Source: Bin5 sp963662575
GTDB lineage: Bacteria > Chloroflexota > Anaerolineae > Caldilineales > Caldilineaceae
DNA: 64,000 nucleotides
NCBI GenBank assembly: GCA_963662575.1
Contig: OY759723.1
Span: 3,782,001-3,846,000 of the forward strand
Reading direction: 5' to 3'
Shown here: positions 35,802 to 43,060 of the stretch, piece after piece
Layout: each line of letters opens with the position of its first letter
Numbering within the stretch: the stretch's first letter is position 1
The notes under the pieces: generated by a model
What the model saw: the letters and a program-made list of their open reading frames with translations, nothing else
What the model was told of the DNA's origin: nothing
The model's database searches: none
Made by a program: the position numbers and the translations under genes

Positions 35802-36713
35802 ATGAAACCGTCCAAAAGCGTCTATTCAGTCTCTCGCCTCGCCAAAATTTACCCAGGTATGAACACTGTAGCCAATGACGCCGTCAGCTTCAACGTGGAA
35901 CAAGGCGAAATCTTTGGACTGTTGGGTGACAACGGTGCCGGCAAGAGTACTCTGGTCAAGCAGATGGCGAACCTCCTGCGCCCTACAAGCGGAGCCGTCA
36001 AACTCTACGGCCGGCCTGTGCATGAGGATCCCCTGCTCGTACCCAGATACGTAGGATACATGCCCCAAACTGCTCGCACGCTCAACTCCCTAACTGTGAG
36101 TGAGGCTTTGTACTTCACCTCCCACCTCCGAGGCTGCAGTCGCAAGGACGCGAAAAGCGAACGGGAGCGGCTCATTCAACTGTGGGACCTGCATGAATTG
36201 CGGTCTGAGCTGTGTTCGCGCCTTTCGGGCGGACAGCAGCGCTTGCTGCAACTGGCCGCGGCCATGGCTGGGCAGCCGCCGATTCTCATCCTGGATGAAC
36301 CGACAAATGAATTGGCCCCGCAAAGGCGCAGGCATGTCTGGGAGACCTTACGCGCGGAGAATAGGGAAAGGGGCACGACCATCATTTTCATCACCCACGA
36401 CGCGATTGAGGCCGAAAAAATCATTCAGCAAGTAGGCATCATGCACAAAGGCCGGTTGGTGGCTATCGGTAAACCCTCAGCTCTGAAGAAGCGGCTGAGC
36501 CAGCAGCTTCGACTGGAGCTGCGCTTCCAACCGGAATCGCCTCCTGACCTCCCCGATGGTTTACGGCCGCAGAAGCTTGCAGAAGGTCACTGGCTGGTTC
36601 GACTTGATCAACACCAGGTTGAGGCCGCTCTATCGGCGTTAGACCTCTCACGAATCGACAACTTCCAGCTCCACTCAGCGACGCTGGAAGACCTATATCT
36701 GCATTACACCTGA
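35802..36713 (+). CDS. ABC-2 type exporter ATP-binding protein
   Basis: 303 residues: one ABC domain with Walker A GDNGAGKST, signature LSGGQQR, Walker B LILDEPTNEL and HDAIEAEKI. A ~75-residue C-terminal domain follows, as in drug or lipid exporters of the CcmA/DrrA type. The stop overlaps the start of the partner permease by 1 nt. Substrate unknown. Confidence 0.9.
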   Translation: MKPSKSVYSVSRLAKIYPGMNTVANDAVSFNVEQGEIFGLLGDNGAGKSTLVKQMANLLRPTSGAVKLYGRPVHEDPLLVPRYVGYMPQTARTLNSLTVSEALYFTSHLRGCSRKDAKSERERLIQLWDLHELRSELCSRLSGGQQRLLQLAAAMAGQPPILILDEPTNELAPQRRRHVWETLRAENRERGTTIIFITHDAIEAEKIIQQVGIMHKGRLVAIGKPSALKKRLSQQLRLELRFQPESPPDLPDGLRPQKLAEGHWLVRLDQHQVEAALSALDLSRIDNFQLHSATLEDLYLHYT

Positions 36714-37471
36714 TGAAGACACGATTGCCTTTACCCCTACCTCTGCAGTTTTGGGATCTGTTTCTGATTGAGTTGAGCAATTGGCGCTGGGGTTGGCGGA
36801 ACCTCGCCTTGACGGGTACTGTCCTGCCAATGTTCGGGATCCTTCTGCTCGGCTCTTTTGCTCGTGAGTTGGGCGCCAATGCGCTTTCCTTCGTGTTGGT
36901 TGGGAATCTGGTCATGGCGCTACTCTTTGAACACATGGGGAAGCTGATAAGCCACTTCGCCTACATGAAAATGGCCGGCAGCCTGGACTATTTCGCCACT
37001 TTGCCGATTCGAAAGGCCGTTCTGATACTTGCAGCGTCCTCCGCTTTCTTCATCCTCTTTCTGCCCTCTTTGGTCGTCGTCCTTGCCGGCGGAGCCTGGA
37101 TTCTGCGGCTGGAACTTCATCTTCATCCATTGGCTTTCGTAGTCATTCCGCTTTGCGCCCTTCCGCTGGCAGGCATCGGCGCGCTGATGGGCGTCAGTTT
37201 TCGAACGCCGGAAGAAGCCTCTGCAGTGGGACGGCTGCTGACGATTCTGATGCTGATGATCGGACCAATACTGATCCCACCGGACCGCCTCCCTCACTGG
37301 CTGGTTTGGCTCGGTTTCTTGAGCCCAGCTACCTACGCAGCCTCTGCGTTGCGCCAAGTTCTATTGGGCCCTCTCACCACTCGACTTCTGTTGGACTCCA
37401 CTGTACTGGCTGCCTGCATCCTCATAAGTTTCTGGATGGTCGATCGCAAAATGGACTGGCGTGAGGGCTGA
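36713..37471 (+). CDS. ABC-2 type exporter permease
   Basis: 252 residues with six predicted helices, in the arrangement of ABC-2 permeases. The segment LSPATYAASALRQVLLGPL near the C-terminus is the usual position of the conserved SP motif (LxPxxY/W). It pairs with the ATPase immediately upstream. The two genes separate thrC from a second PLP enzyme. Confidence 0.87.
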   Translation: MKTRLPLPLPLQFWDLFLIELSNWRWGWRNLALTGTVLPMFGILLLGSFARELGANALSFVLVGNLVMALLFEHMGKLISHFAYMKMAGSLDYFATLPIRKAVLILAASSAFFILFLPSLVVVLAGGAWILRLELHLHPLAFVVIPLCALPLAGIGALMGVSFRTPEEASAVGRLLTILMLMIGPILIPPDRLPHWLVWLGFLSPATYAASALRQVLLGPLTTRLLLDSTVLAACILISFWMVDRKMDWREG

Positions 37472-37664
37472 AGCGACGTTGGTGGCGGGTAAGTGCCACT
37501 TTGACTTCCCCGGACTGCCGCCCCTCGATCCGGTTGTGCGGCATTAAACGCGCTCAGCCGCTCCTGTTTCGCCAGAGATACGCCTATCTGTTACGATTGA
37601 AATACCGTCCGCACGGCTCTTGATAGGGTCGATGCGCCATATTCTGAAAAGGGGAGAGTTCGCA

Positions 37665-39047
37665 GTGACCAGACCTATCGTACCCGGCCCTACCTACGCG
37701 GAAATGCGCGATCCTGCTCGGCTCCCGGCCAAATTGCGAGTGGAAGCGTCATCCGCCTTGACGACGGACGAAATTGCTCCAATCAATCTCTTCAACATCA
37801 ATTGGAAAAACACAGGCACAGAAGTGGAGAGCTTCGTTCTGCCTAAGGAATTGACAGGCGTCCAAGCCAATATTGTCGTTCTCAGCGGGCGGAATTTTCC
37901 CAGCGGTTCGATGAAGGTCGGTCCTGCCTATACGACCCTGGCCGAAGCCGAGGCACTGAGTGGGTTGCGGCCGGGAGACCGCAGCATTATCGGGCCCAGC
38001 ACCGGAAACTTCGGCATCGGCACAGCCTACGTGAGCGCGTTGAAAGGCTACCAGGCCGTCGTGGTGATGCCCGATACAATGAGCCAGGAACGGTACGAAC
38101 GTATCCGCAAGTACGGTGGTGAACTGGACCTCACGCCCGGCACTGAATCAGACGTAATCCTGACATTGGAACGTACGCACAACGAATATGTTAGCAAGCC
38201 CGATCAGTACATGGTCCTTGCGCAGTTCGAGCTGATGCCCAACTATCGCTTCCACCGTTTTGTAACCGGGGATGCTGTTGAAAAGGCTGCCGCCAGTGTA
38301 GGGAATGGTCGGGTTGCTGCCTTTGTTAGTGCTCCGGGAAGTGCCGGCACGCTCGCAGCGGGTGACCACATCAAGTCGCTCTACTCCGACGCGCGCATTG
38401 TGGCTCTCGAGCCGCGACAGTGCTCAACATTATTCGACGGCGGCCAGGGTCAGCACCGAATTGAAGGCATCGGCGACAAGATGGTTACCTTGATCCACAA
38501 CGTCTACAACACGGATCTGTTGATGCTTATCAACGATGAGGAGACGGTGCAGGGAATGGAGGTAGTTCAATCGGGCTCAGAGGCGCTGGTCGACCGGCTT
38601 GGCGTCGACAGCGAGGATGCGCTGGCTCTGCGCGGCAAGTTTGGCCCCAGTTGCATATGCAACATTGTCGGCGCCATCAAGACCGCCAAGTATCTTGAAT
38701 TGGGCCCGCAGGACAACGTAGTCACTATCGCCACCGACAGCTACGACCGCTATCCTTCGGTCAGCGCTGACCTGTACCAGCGCCACGGCGGCCAACCGGA
38801 CGTGGATACGCTGGAATCCTGGGCCAAGTCGGTATTCCTTGGCGCGTCCCTGGGAGAGGTTATTGACCTGAATCAGCCCCGCCAACAGGACCGCCTTCAG
38901 GCAATGAAACGTGACCTGTGGACCCGCTTCGGCTACAGCGACCAATTTATCGATGGCATGGCAAGCCAGACTTTCTGGGATGAGGAATTCGGCAAAATCG
39001 AGGAAATCGATCCAGCAATCGCTGACGTCCGTGGACAGCTTCCTTAG
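37665..39047 (+). CDS. Fold-type II PLP enzyme, cysteine synthase/threonine synthase-like
   Basis: 460 residues. Lys84 in SGRNFPSGSMKVGPAY is the likely Schiff-base lysine and GPSTGNFGIG the phosphate-binding loop. SAPGSAGTLAAGDHIK is a second conserved glycine-rich loop. The fold is that of the tryptophan-synthase-beta family, but the motifs differ from typical CysK or ThrC, so the reaction is not assigned. GTG 37665 is chosen because AAAAGGGGAG precedes it; ATG 37632 and TTG 37620 are in frame but lack ribosome sites. Confidence 0.75.
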   Translation: MTRPIVPGPTYAEMRDPARLPAKLRVEASSALTTDEIAPINLFNINWKNTGTEVESFVLPKELTGVQANIVVLSGRNFPSGSMKVGPAYTTLAEAEALSGLRPGDRSIIGPSTGNFGIGTAYVSALKGYQAVVVMPDTMSQERYERIRKYGGELDLTPGTESDVILTLERTHNEYVSKPDQYMVLAQFELMPNYRFHRFVTGDAVEKAAASVGNGRVAAFVSAPGSAGTLAAGDHIKSLYSDARIVALEPRQCSTLFDGGQGQHRIEGIGDKMVTLIHNVYNTDLLMLINDEETVQGMEVVQSGSEALVDRLGVDSEDALALRGKFGPSCICNIVGAIKTAKYLELGPQDNVVTIATDSYDRYPSVSADLYQRHGGQPDVDTLESWAKSVFLGASLGEVIDLNQPRQQDRLQAMKRDLWTRFGYSDQFIDGMASQTFWDEEFGKIEEIDPAIADVRGQLP

Positions 39048-39150
39048 CCCACGCAGAACTCAACTCATTTTGAATTGGATATTTGGCCGCTGGAAGGGTG
39101 CCGCCTTGCCAGTATGCGTTCCCACTGGCCTGCGGGTTGAAGGTCGCGTG

Positions 39151-40464
39151 TCAGTCACTCTCGCGGCGAACAGGGTACTCTCCGCCTGCAGAGCGGACGA
39201 GCAGCCGCTCCCCAGCGGCAGCTTGTTCAGGCTTGCTGACAACATCACCGCCAGTCGTTTGAACAATACTATAGCCACGGGACAGCACGCTGGAAGGATT
39301 GAGATCACCCAGCCTTGCCCCGCCTGCATTCAGCTGCTCCTGCCTGCGGCCCAATGCGCTCACCATTGCCCGATTTAGGCGATCGGAGGCATCGTCCAAG
39401 CGCTGGCGAGCCAAGTCGATCTGCCGCAACGGCGCGACCCGTTCCAGCCGGCGGCGTAACTCTTGCCACCTAGCCCGGCGCTCAGCAACGTCGTCCACTC
39501 CGCTTCGAAGCAACCAGGATTGCGTCTGCCTGACTCCTTCAAGCAGCTCCCAACGATCAGGAGTCGCCGCGACAGCCGCGGCAGTGGGTGTAGGCGCCCG
39601 CAGATCGGCGACGAAATCGGCAATCGTGAAGTCGGTCTCATGTCCAACCCCAGTCACAATCGGTGTACTACTATCGGCAATCGCGTATGCGACTTGCTCC
39701 TCATTGAAGGCCCACAGGTCCTCAATCGAGCCGCCCCCCCGTACCAACAGAATCGTATCGAGTTTTTCTCCGACTACATCTGGCCGACCTGCTTCGGTAC
39801 CGGATGATTCACTGCCGGAGGCGATGGAAAGCAACGGCAGATCAGCCTGGCCAAAATCTGAATGACTGCCTGACGAGCCAACTTTGCCCGAAAACCTGTT
39901 GGCAGCAGCAATAGCAGCTGCAATCAGGCTTGGCGCCTCGGTCCCTTGGACTTGCGTCGGAAAAAGAACTGCCTCAGCCAGGGGCCAGCGCTGGCCCAGG
40001 ACGCGCAACACATCCTGAAGCGCGGCTGCACCTAGGCTTGTTACTATGCCCAACCTTCGCGGCACCGCCGCTATCGGTCGCTTGCGCGTCGCCTCGAACA
40101 GGCCTTCAGCTGCCAGCCTTTCCTTGAGTGCCTCAAACTGCGCGTACAGTTGCCCCCGGCCCGCGGGCCGAATCTCGTCCGCATAGAACTGGTAGACGCC
40201 GCGCTCGGGGTAGACGCCTACATACCCGTGGGACAGGATCTGATCGCCAACTTTGGGGAGCCAGGTATGGCGGTAGGCGCTCCCCCGCCACATGACCGCA
40301 GAGATAACCGCTCCACCGTCCTTCATACTGAAATAAATGTGCCCGCTGGCCGCCCGGTTCCAACTACTGACTTCGGACAACACCCAGACATCACGGAGAA
40401 AGTCATCTTCCTCAAATAGCGACGAAATCTTTGCCGATAACTGGGAGATTGTGACTGGATTCAT
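39151..40464 (-). CDS. xseA: Exodeoxyribonuclease VII large subunit
   Basis: 437 residues. An N-terminal OB-fold domain (about 1-100), then RRLGIVTSLGAAALQDVL, the conserved VRGGGSIEDLWAFNEE, and GVGHETDFTIADFVADLRAPTPTAAA, followed by a C-terminal coiled coil. It degrades single-stranded DNA with XseB. No xseB is adjacent. An insertion of about 45 residues (191-235), rich in Ser/Gly/Asp, separates the AANRF segment from the RGGGS motif. ATG 40464 fits the family start. Confidence 0.94.
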   Translation of the reverse strand: MNPVTISQLSAKISSLFEEDDFLRDVWVLSEVSSWNRAASGHIYFSMKDGGAVISAVMWRGSAYRHTWLPKVGDQILSHGYVGVYPERGVYQFYADEIRPAGRGQLYAQFEALKERLAAEGLFEATRKRPIAAVPRRLGIVTSLGAAALQDVLRVLGQRWPLAEAVLFPTQVQGTEAPSLIAAAIAAANRFSGKVGSSGSHSDFGQADLPLLSIASGSESSGTEAGRPDVVGEKLDTILLVRGGGSIEDLWAFNEEQVAYAIADSSTPIVTGVGHETDFTIADFVADLRAPTPTAAAVAATPDRWELLEGVRQTQSWLLRSGVDDVAERRARWQELRRRLERVAPLRQIDLARQRLDDASDRLNRAMVSALGRRQEQLNAGGARLGDLNPSSVLSRGYSIVQTTGGDVVSKPEQAAAGERLLVRSAGGEYPVRRESD

Positions 40465-40557
40465 AACACGGAATTCTACCACACACGCTGTCCATTATCA
40501 TTGGGAACTATATACGTAATTAGTGAAGTGGGTTTTAATTATTGGTGCGCGAATTGT

Positions 40558-40591
40558 ACCGATTCCGGTCACTTGCGAGACCGGAATCGGT
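40558..40591. repeat. 13-bp perfect hairpin near left end of candidate element
   Basis: ACCGATTCCGGTC (40558-40570) and GACCGGAATCGGT (40579-40591) form a perfect stem with an 8-nt loop. It sits between xseA and the frameshifted small gene. On the plus strand it is followed by CATTTTG, too weak a T-run to call a terminator with confidence. Confidence 0.6.
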
Positions 40592-40626
40592 CATTTTGAA
40601 AATCGAGGCAATATTTTTTCGCCGAG

Positions 40627-40814
40627 CTATGGGAGCCGAGATAGAAGATAGGCCCACATGCTGACCAGGGCCGCCAGTAAGCCAACGCCTACCCCCACTA
40701 TCCATTTAATAGTGCTCAGGGAGGCTTGGGTTACGTCGTCTTTGGTGGCAAGGTATTCTACCCTGCCTTCTAGCCTTGCTGTTCCCTGTGCGCTAGGTGT
40801 TTTTGATCATACAT
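40627..40814 (-). pseudogene. Small coiled-coil/membrane protein interrupted by a -1 frameshift
   Basis: From ATG 40814 the frame reads MYDQKHLAH and stops after 14 codons. The frame one base back is open to TAG 40627 and encodes ARLEGRVEYLATKDDVTQAS, followed by IKWIVGVGVGLLAALVSMW. This is the familiar layout of small bacterial proteins with an amphipathic xxLExRVEYLATKxD helix and one C-terminal membrane segment. No start codon exists in that second frame. The shift falls near an AAAAA run at about 40806-40810. Either the gene is broken by one base, or the base count in the run is wrong. Confidence 0.5.
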
Positions 40815-40821
40815 CGCTCTT

Positions 40822-41046
40822 TTATTCACCCGACTGTTTTTCGTCTGCTTCTGGCGTAGTGGTCGGGGTCGGCGTAGCGGTCGGAGTAGGCGTAGCGGTC
40901 GGCGTAGCGGTGTCAAATGGTCGAGGAAACATCGACTCGGATGTTCCTCCAGGGCCTGGGCCGTCATGCCACTCAATTGTGCAACCACTGGCGAGTAGGC
41001 CCCACAGAAATAAGGACGCAATCACAGGTGAATATTTTCTGATCAT
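40822..41046 (-). CDS. Small Thr-Pro-repeat lipoprotein
   Basis: 74 residues from ATG 41046. The signal MIRKYSPVIASLFLWGLLASG ends in a lipobox cysteine at residue 22. The mature part has a Gly/Pro stretch and a TATPTATPTPTATPTP tract typical of surface-exposed, cell-wall-spanning linkers, then an acidic tail. AGAGG lies upstream of the start. No domain is recognised. It lies inside the candidate mobile element. Confidence 0.6.
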   Translation of the reverse strand: MIRKYSPVIASLFLWGLLASGCTIEWHDGPGPGGTSESMFPRPFDTATPTATPTPTATPTPTTTPEADEKQSGE

Positions 41047-41129
41047 CAACAGCCTCTTTTGTCGTGGCGAGCTTTCTATTGCTCTTCCCAGTTGTACGCT
41101 ACCCCGTAACACCTGAACGAGGCGACCCC

Positions 41130-41359
41130 CTAAGTGCCAGTGCCCTCATGCACTGGGTTCCTGCACCCTCGGACTTGTAGTTCTAGTGATTAAATCACTC
41201 TGCCTACCCGCAGCGCAACTTGATAAAAGAAAGGGCGTGATTATGGGTACATACACCGCAATTTCCCAAGTGATAACAAGTATAGCCGCTTCACACTTTG
41301 AAAACATTCTAGTAACCTTGCTTACCGCGTTCCCTGGGTGTCAGGGCACTGGTACTTAG
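41130..41359. repeat. Nested 17-bp inverted repeats, about 230 bp apart end to end
   Basis: CTAAGTGCCAGTGCCCT (41130-41146) and AGGGCACTGGTACTTAG (41343-41359) are inverted copies with one mismatch. They enclose 196 bp, including the AGTGATTAAATCACT palindrome. No clear target duplication was seen at their outer edges. Confidence 0.55.
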
Positions 41360-41615
41360 ACAGAACACTTCTACCCTCTAAATGTCCCGATCCCGGTCAT
41401 TGGCCCGGTTTTGGTCACTAATTATGTATATAGTTCCCTCATCATTGATTTGCTGAGTTGAGCGCGACAGATCCCGTCGCAGATCATGCGATGGTGATGG
41501 CCCTCGAGTGGGTTGGCACAGTCTTGGCAATGCATGCAAACATCAGCAGGGTCTCGCACGCCATAAAGATTCCTTCAGGGGTTCGCAGTGTAACGCACAG
41601 AAAAAAGACCTTACT

Positions 41616-41649
41616 CTATATTGACAATTGTCTATATAGGGGCTAGACT
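41616..41649 (+). promoter_or_regulatory. arsR promoter with overlapping palindromic operator
   Basis: TTGACA (41621-41626) and TAGACT (41644-41649) are spaced 17 bp, a good -35/-10 pair. CTATATTGACAATTGTCTATATAG (41616-41639) is a 24-bp palindrome with one mismatched pair, centred on a perfect GACAATTGTC. It covers the -35 and spacer, where an ArsR/SmtB-type dimer would block RNA polymerase. Confidence 0.7.
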
Positions 41650-41736
41650 GTTGGGAATTTGAAGGGTGAACGCGACTCCTTCTCAAACCATATTGACGCT
41701 ATCGTTAAGGCACAACAATAGGAATCATGACAAGCC

Positions 41737-42177
41737 ATGGAAAAAGAGCCGATGGTTGTCGACCGATCAGAAAATGGTGACGATCAAGGTCTTGCAACAG
41801 TCTCAAGTGACGACTCCCTTTTCCCCGATGCAGTCTCCTCAATTGCCGAGGCCGAGGTCGTCACCAGTGCAAGCGCAGGCACTCTCGCGGCCGCGTTCAA
41901 GGCGGTCGGCCATCCGGTTCGCTTGCAAATCCTGGAGATGCTGGCATTGCAGTCAGACCCCGTCTGCGCTTGCGATATCGAATCCATGTTTTCGCTATCG
42001 CAGCCCACTATTTCTCACCATTTACGTGTGCTGCGCAAGGCGGGATTAGTGGTGAGCGAACGGCGGGGCACCTGGATTTACTATTCAGTCAACGAGGATG
42101 GCATCGGGCCTCTCTATTCATTCCTGGGCTCGATCACCCACCACTTAGGAGAAACACCTCATGTCAACCCAATTTGA
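41737..42177 (+). CDS. arsR: ArsR/SmtB-family metalloregulator
   Basis: 146 residues. A polar ~50-residue N-terminus precedes the winged helix-turn-helix: HPVRLQILEMLALQ, the metal-type motif VCACD at the start of the recognition region, SQPTISHHLRVLRKAGLV (recognition helix), and ERRGTWIYYSVN (wing). The Cys-x-Cys pair in VCACD matches the arsenite-sensing position of classic ArsR. In the absence of As(III) it should repress the operon at the palindrome upstream. The start of arsM overlaps its last 17 nt. The exact start is uncertain because no strong ribosome site precedes ATG 41737; ATG 41752 is an alternative. Confidence 0.92.
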   Translation: MEKEPMVVDRSENGDDQGLATVSSDDSLFPDAVSSIAEAEVVTSASAGTLAAAFKAVGHPVRLQILEMLALQSDPVCACDIESMFSLSQPTISHHLRVLRKAGLVVSERRGTWIYYSVNEDGIGPLYSFLGSITHHLGETPHVNPI

Positions 42178-43060
42178 TGTACTGCATAAACCAAGTGAAC
42201 AACAGACAGGCGATTGCTGCGGAGCAACCGGTACAATGCCGCAATCCTCACACCAGGATGCCGTGGCGATCAGGGAGGAAGTACAGAGCTACTACGGCGA
42301 TGTGGCCGAATTACAGTTGACTGGGAGCAACCAGTCGGATTGCTGCGGCAGCGAACTCTATGAGGGCGAAGACCTTAGTCAACTGCCCGACGCAGCTGTC
42401 AACAGCAGCCGCGGCTGCGGCAATCCTCATGCCATCGCCTCGCTGCGGCCCGGCGAAACCGTCCTCGATCTCGGTTCCGGCGGCGGGTTGGACGTCCTGC
42501 TTGCGGCCCGCCAGGTGGGGGATGACGGCTACGTCTACGGCGTCGACATGACCGACAGAATGCTGGAGCTGGCACGTGGCAACGCGGCCAAGATCGGCGC
42601 GGCAAACGTGGAATTTCGCAAGGGCGACCTGGAAGATCTGCCACTGCACGCAGACGCAGTCGACGTGATTATTTCCAATTGCGTCGTAAACCTCACGCCG
42701 GACAAGAGCATAGTTCTGCGCGAGGCCTTCCGCGTGCTGAAGCCCGGGGGACGGTTGGCGATTTCCGATATTGTCGTTGATGGCGATCTTGACGGTCTGC
42801 CGGTTAGCGAGGAGCAGATTCGGGCCGGACTGAGTTGGGCCGGCTGCATCGCCGGCGCCCTGACCGTCACAGAACTCACCAGCCTACTGCAAGAAGCTGG
42901 CTTCGAGGAAATCGCAATTGAGGTAGAGCAAAGATACTGTGCCGCCGACTTCAACGGCGACCTTCCATCTGCCCTTACCGACCTCCAGCCGCAAGTATTG
43001 CAGGAACTCCTTCAGCGCTTTACAAGCAGTAGCATCGAGGCGCGCAAGCCCCAACAGTGA
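42161..43060 (+). CDS. arsM: Arsenite S-adenosylmethionine methyltransferase
   Basis: 299 residues. SAM-binding VLDLGSGGGLD at about 101-111 and VDMTDRMLELA follow the ArsM pattern. Conserved cysteines are present: Cys86 (GCGNPHA), Cys174 (ISNCVVNL) and Cys229 (WAGCIAG). Two further Cys-Cys pairs sit in the N-terminal part (19-20 and 61-62), where ArsM proteins carry additional arsenic-binding cysteines. It methylates arsenite to methyl- and dimethylarsenicals. Its start overlaps arsR and its stop overlaps the MFS gene, so the operon is tightly coupled. Confidence 0.95.
   Translation: MSTQFDVLHKPSEQQTGDCCGATGTMPQSSHQDAVAIREEVQSYYGDVAELQLTGSNQSDCCGSELYEGEDLSQLPDAAVNSSRGCGNPHAIASLRPGETVLDLGSGGGLDVLLAARQVGDDGYVYGVDMTDRMLELARGNAAKIGAANVEFRKGDLEDLPLHADAVDVIISNCVVNLTPDKSIVLREAFRVLKPGGRLAISDIVVDGDLDGLPVSEEQIRAGLSWAGCIAGALTVTELTSLLQEAGFEEIAIEVEQRYCAADFNGDLPSALTDLQPQVLQELLQRFTSSSIEARKPQQ

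Larger units (their letters stand above)
40495..41446. mobile_element. Candidate non-autonomous mobile element with inverted ends and 8-bp flanking duplication
   Basis: GGGAACTATATACGTAATTAGTGA (40503-40526) is an inverted copy of 41415-41438, with one mismatch in 24. Immediately outside are TTATCATT (40495-40502) and TCATCATT (41439-41446), direct repeats matching at 7 of 8 bases, as expected for a target-site duplication. Further inside, 40579-40597 and the reverse complement of 41380-41398 share a GACCGG-ATCGG-CATTT theme, so the inverted ends are longer but imperfect. No transposase is inside. It carries a small lipoprotein gene, a frameshifted membrane-protein gene and a nested inverted repeat. 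Computed by eye; an intact relative elsewhere would confirm it. Confidence 0.55.
41047..41736. other. Intergenic region with nested inverted repeats and arsenic promoter
   Basis: No certain gene. It contains the 17-bp inverted pair at 41130-41146/41343-41359, the perfect palindrome AGTGATTAAATCACT (41185-41199), the right end of the candidate element, and the arsR operator. One short plus-strand frame (41243-41359, 38 codons, AAAGGG upstream) could be a small peptide, but it ends within the repeat and has no other support. Confidence 0.4.
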
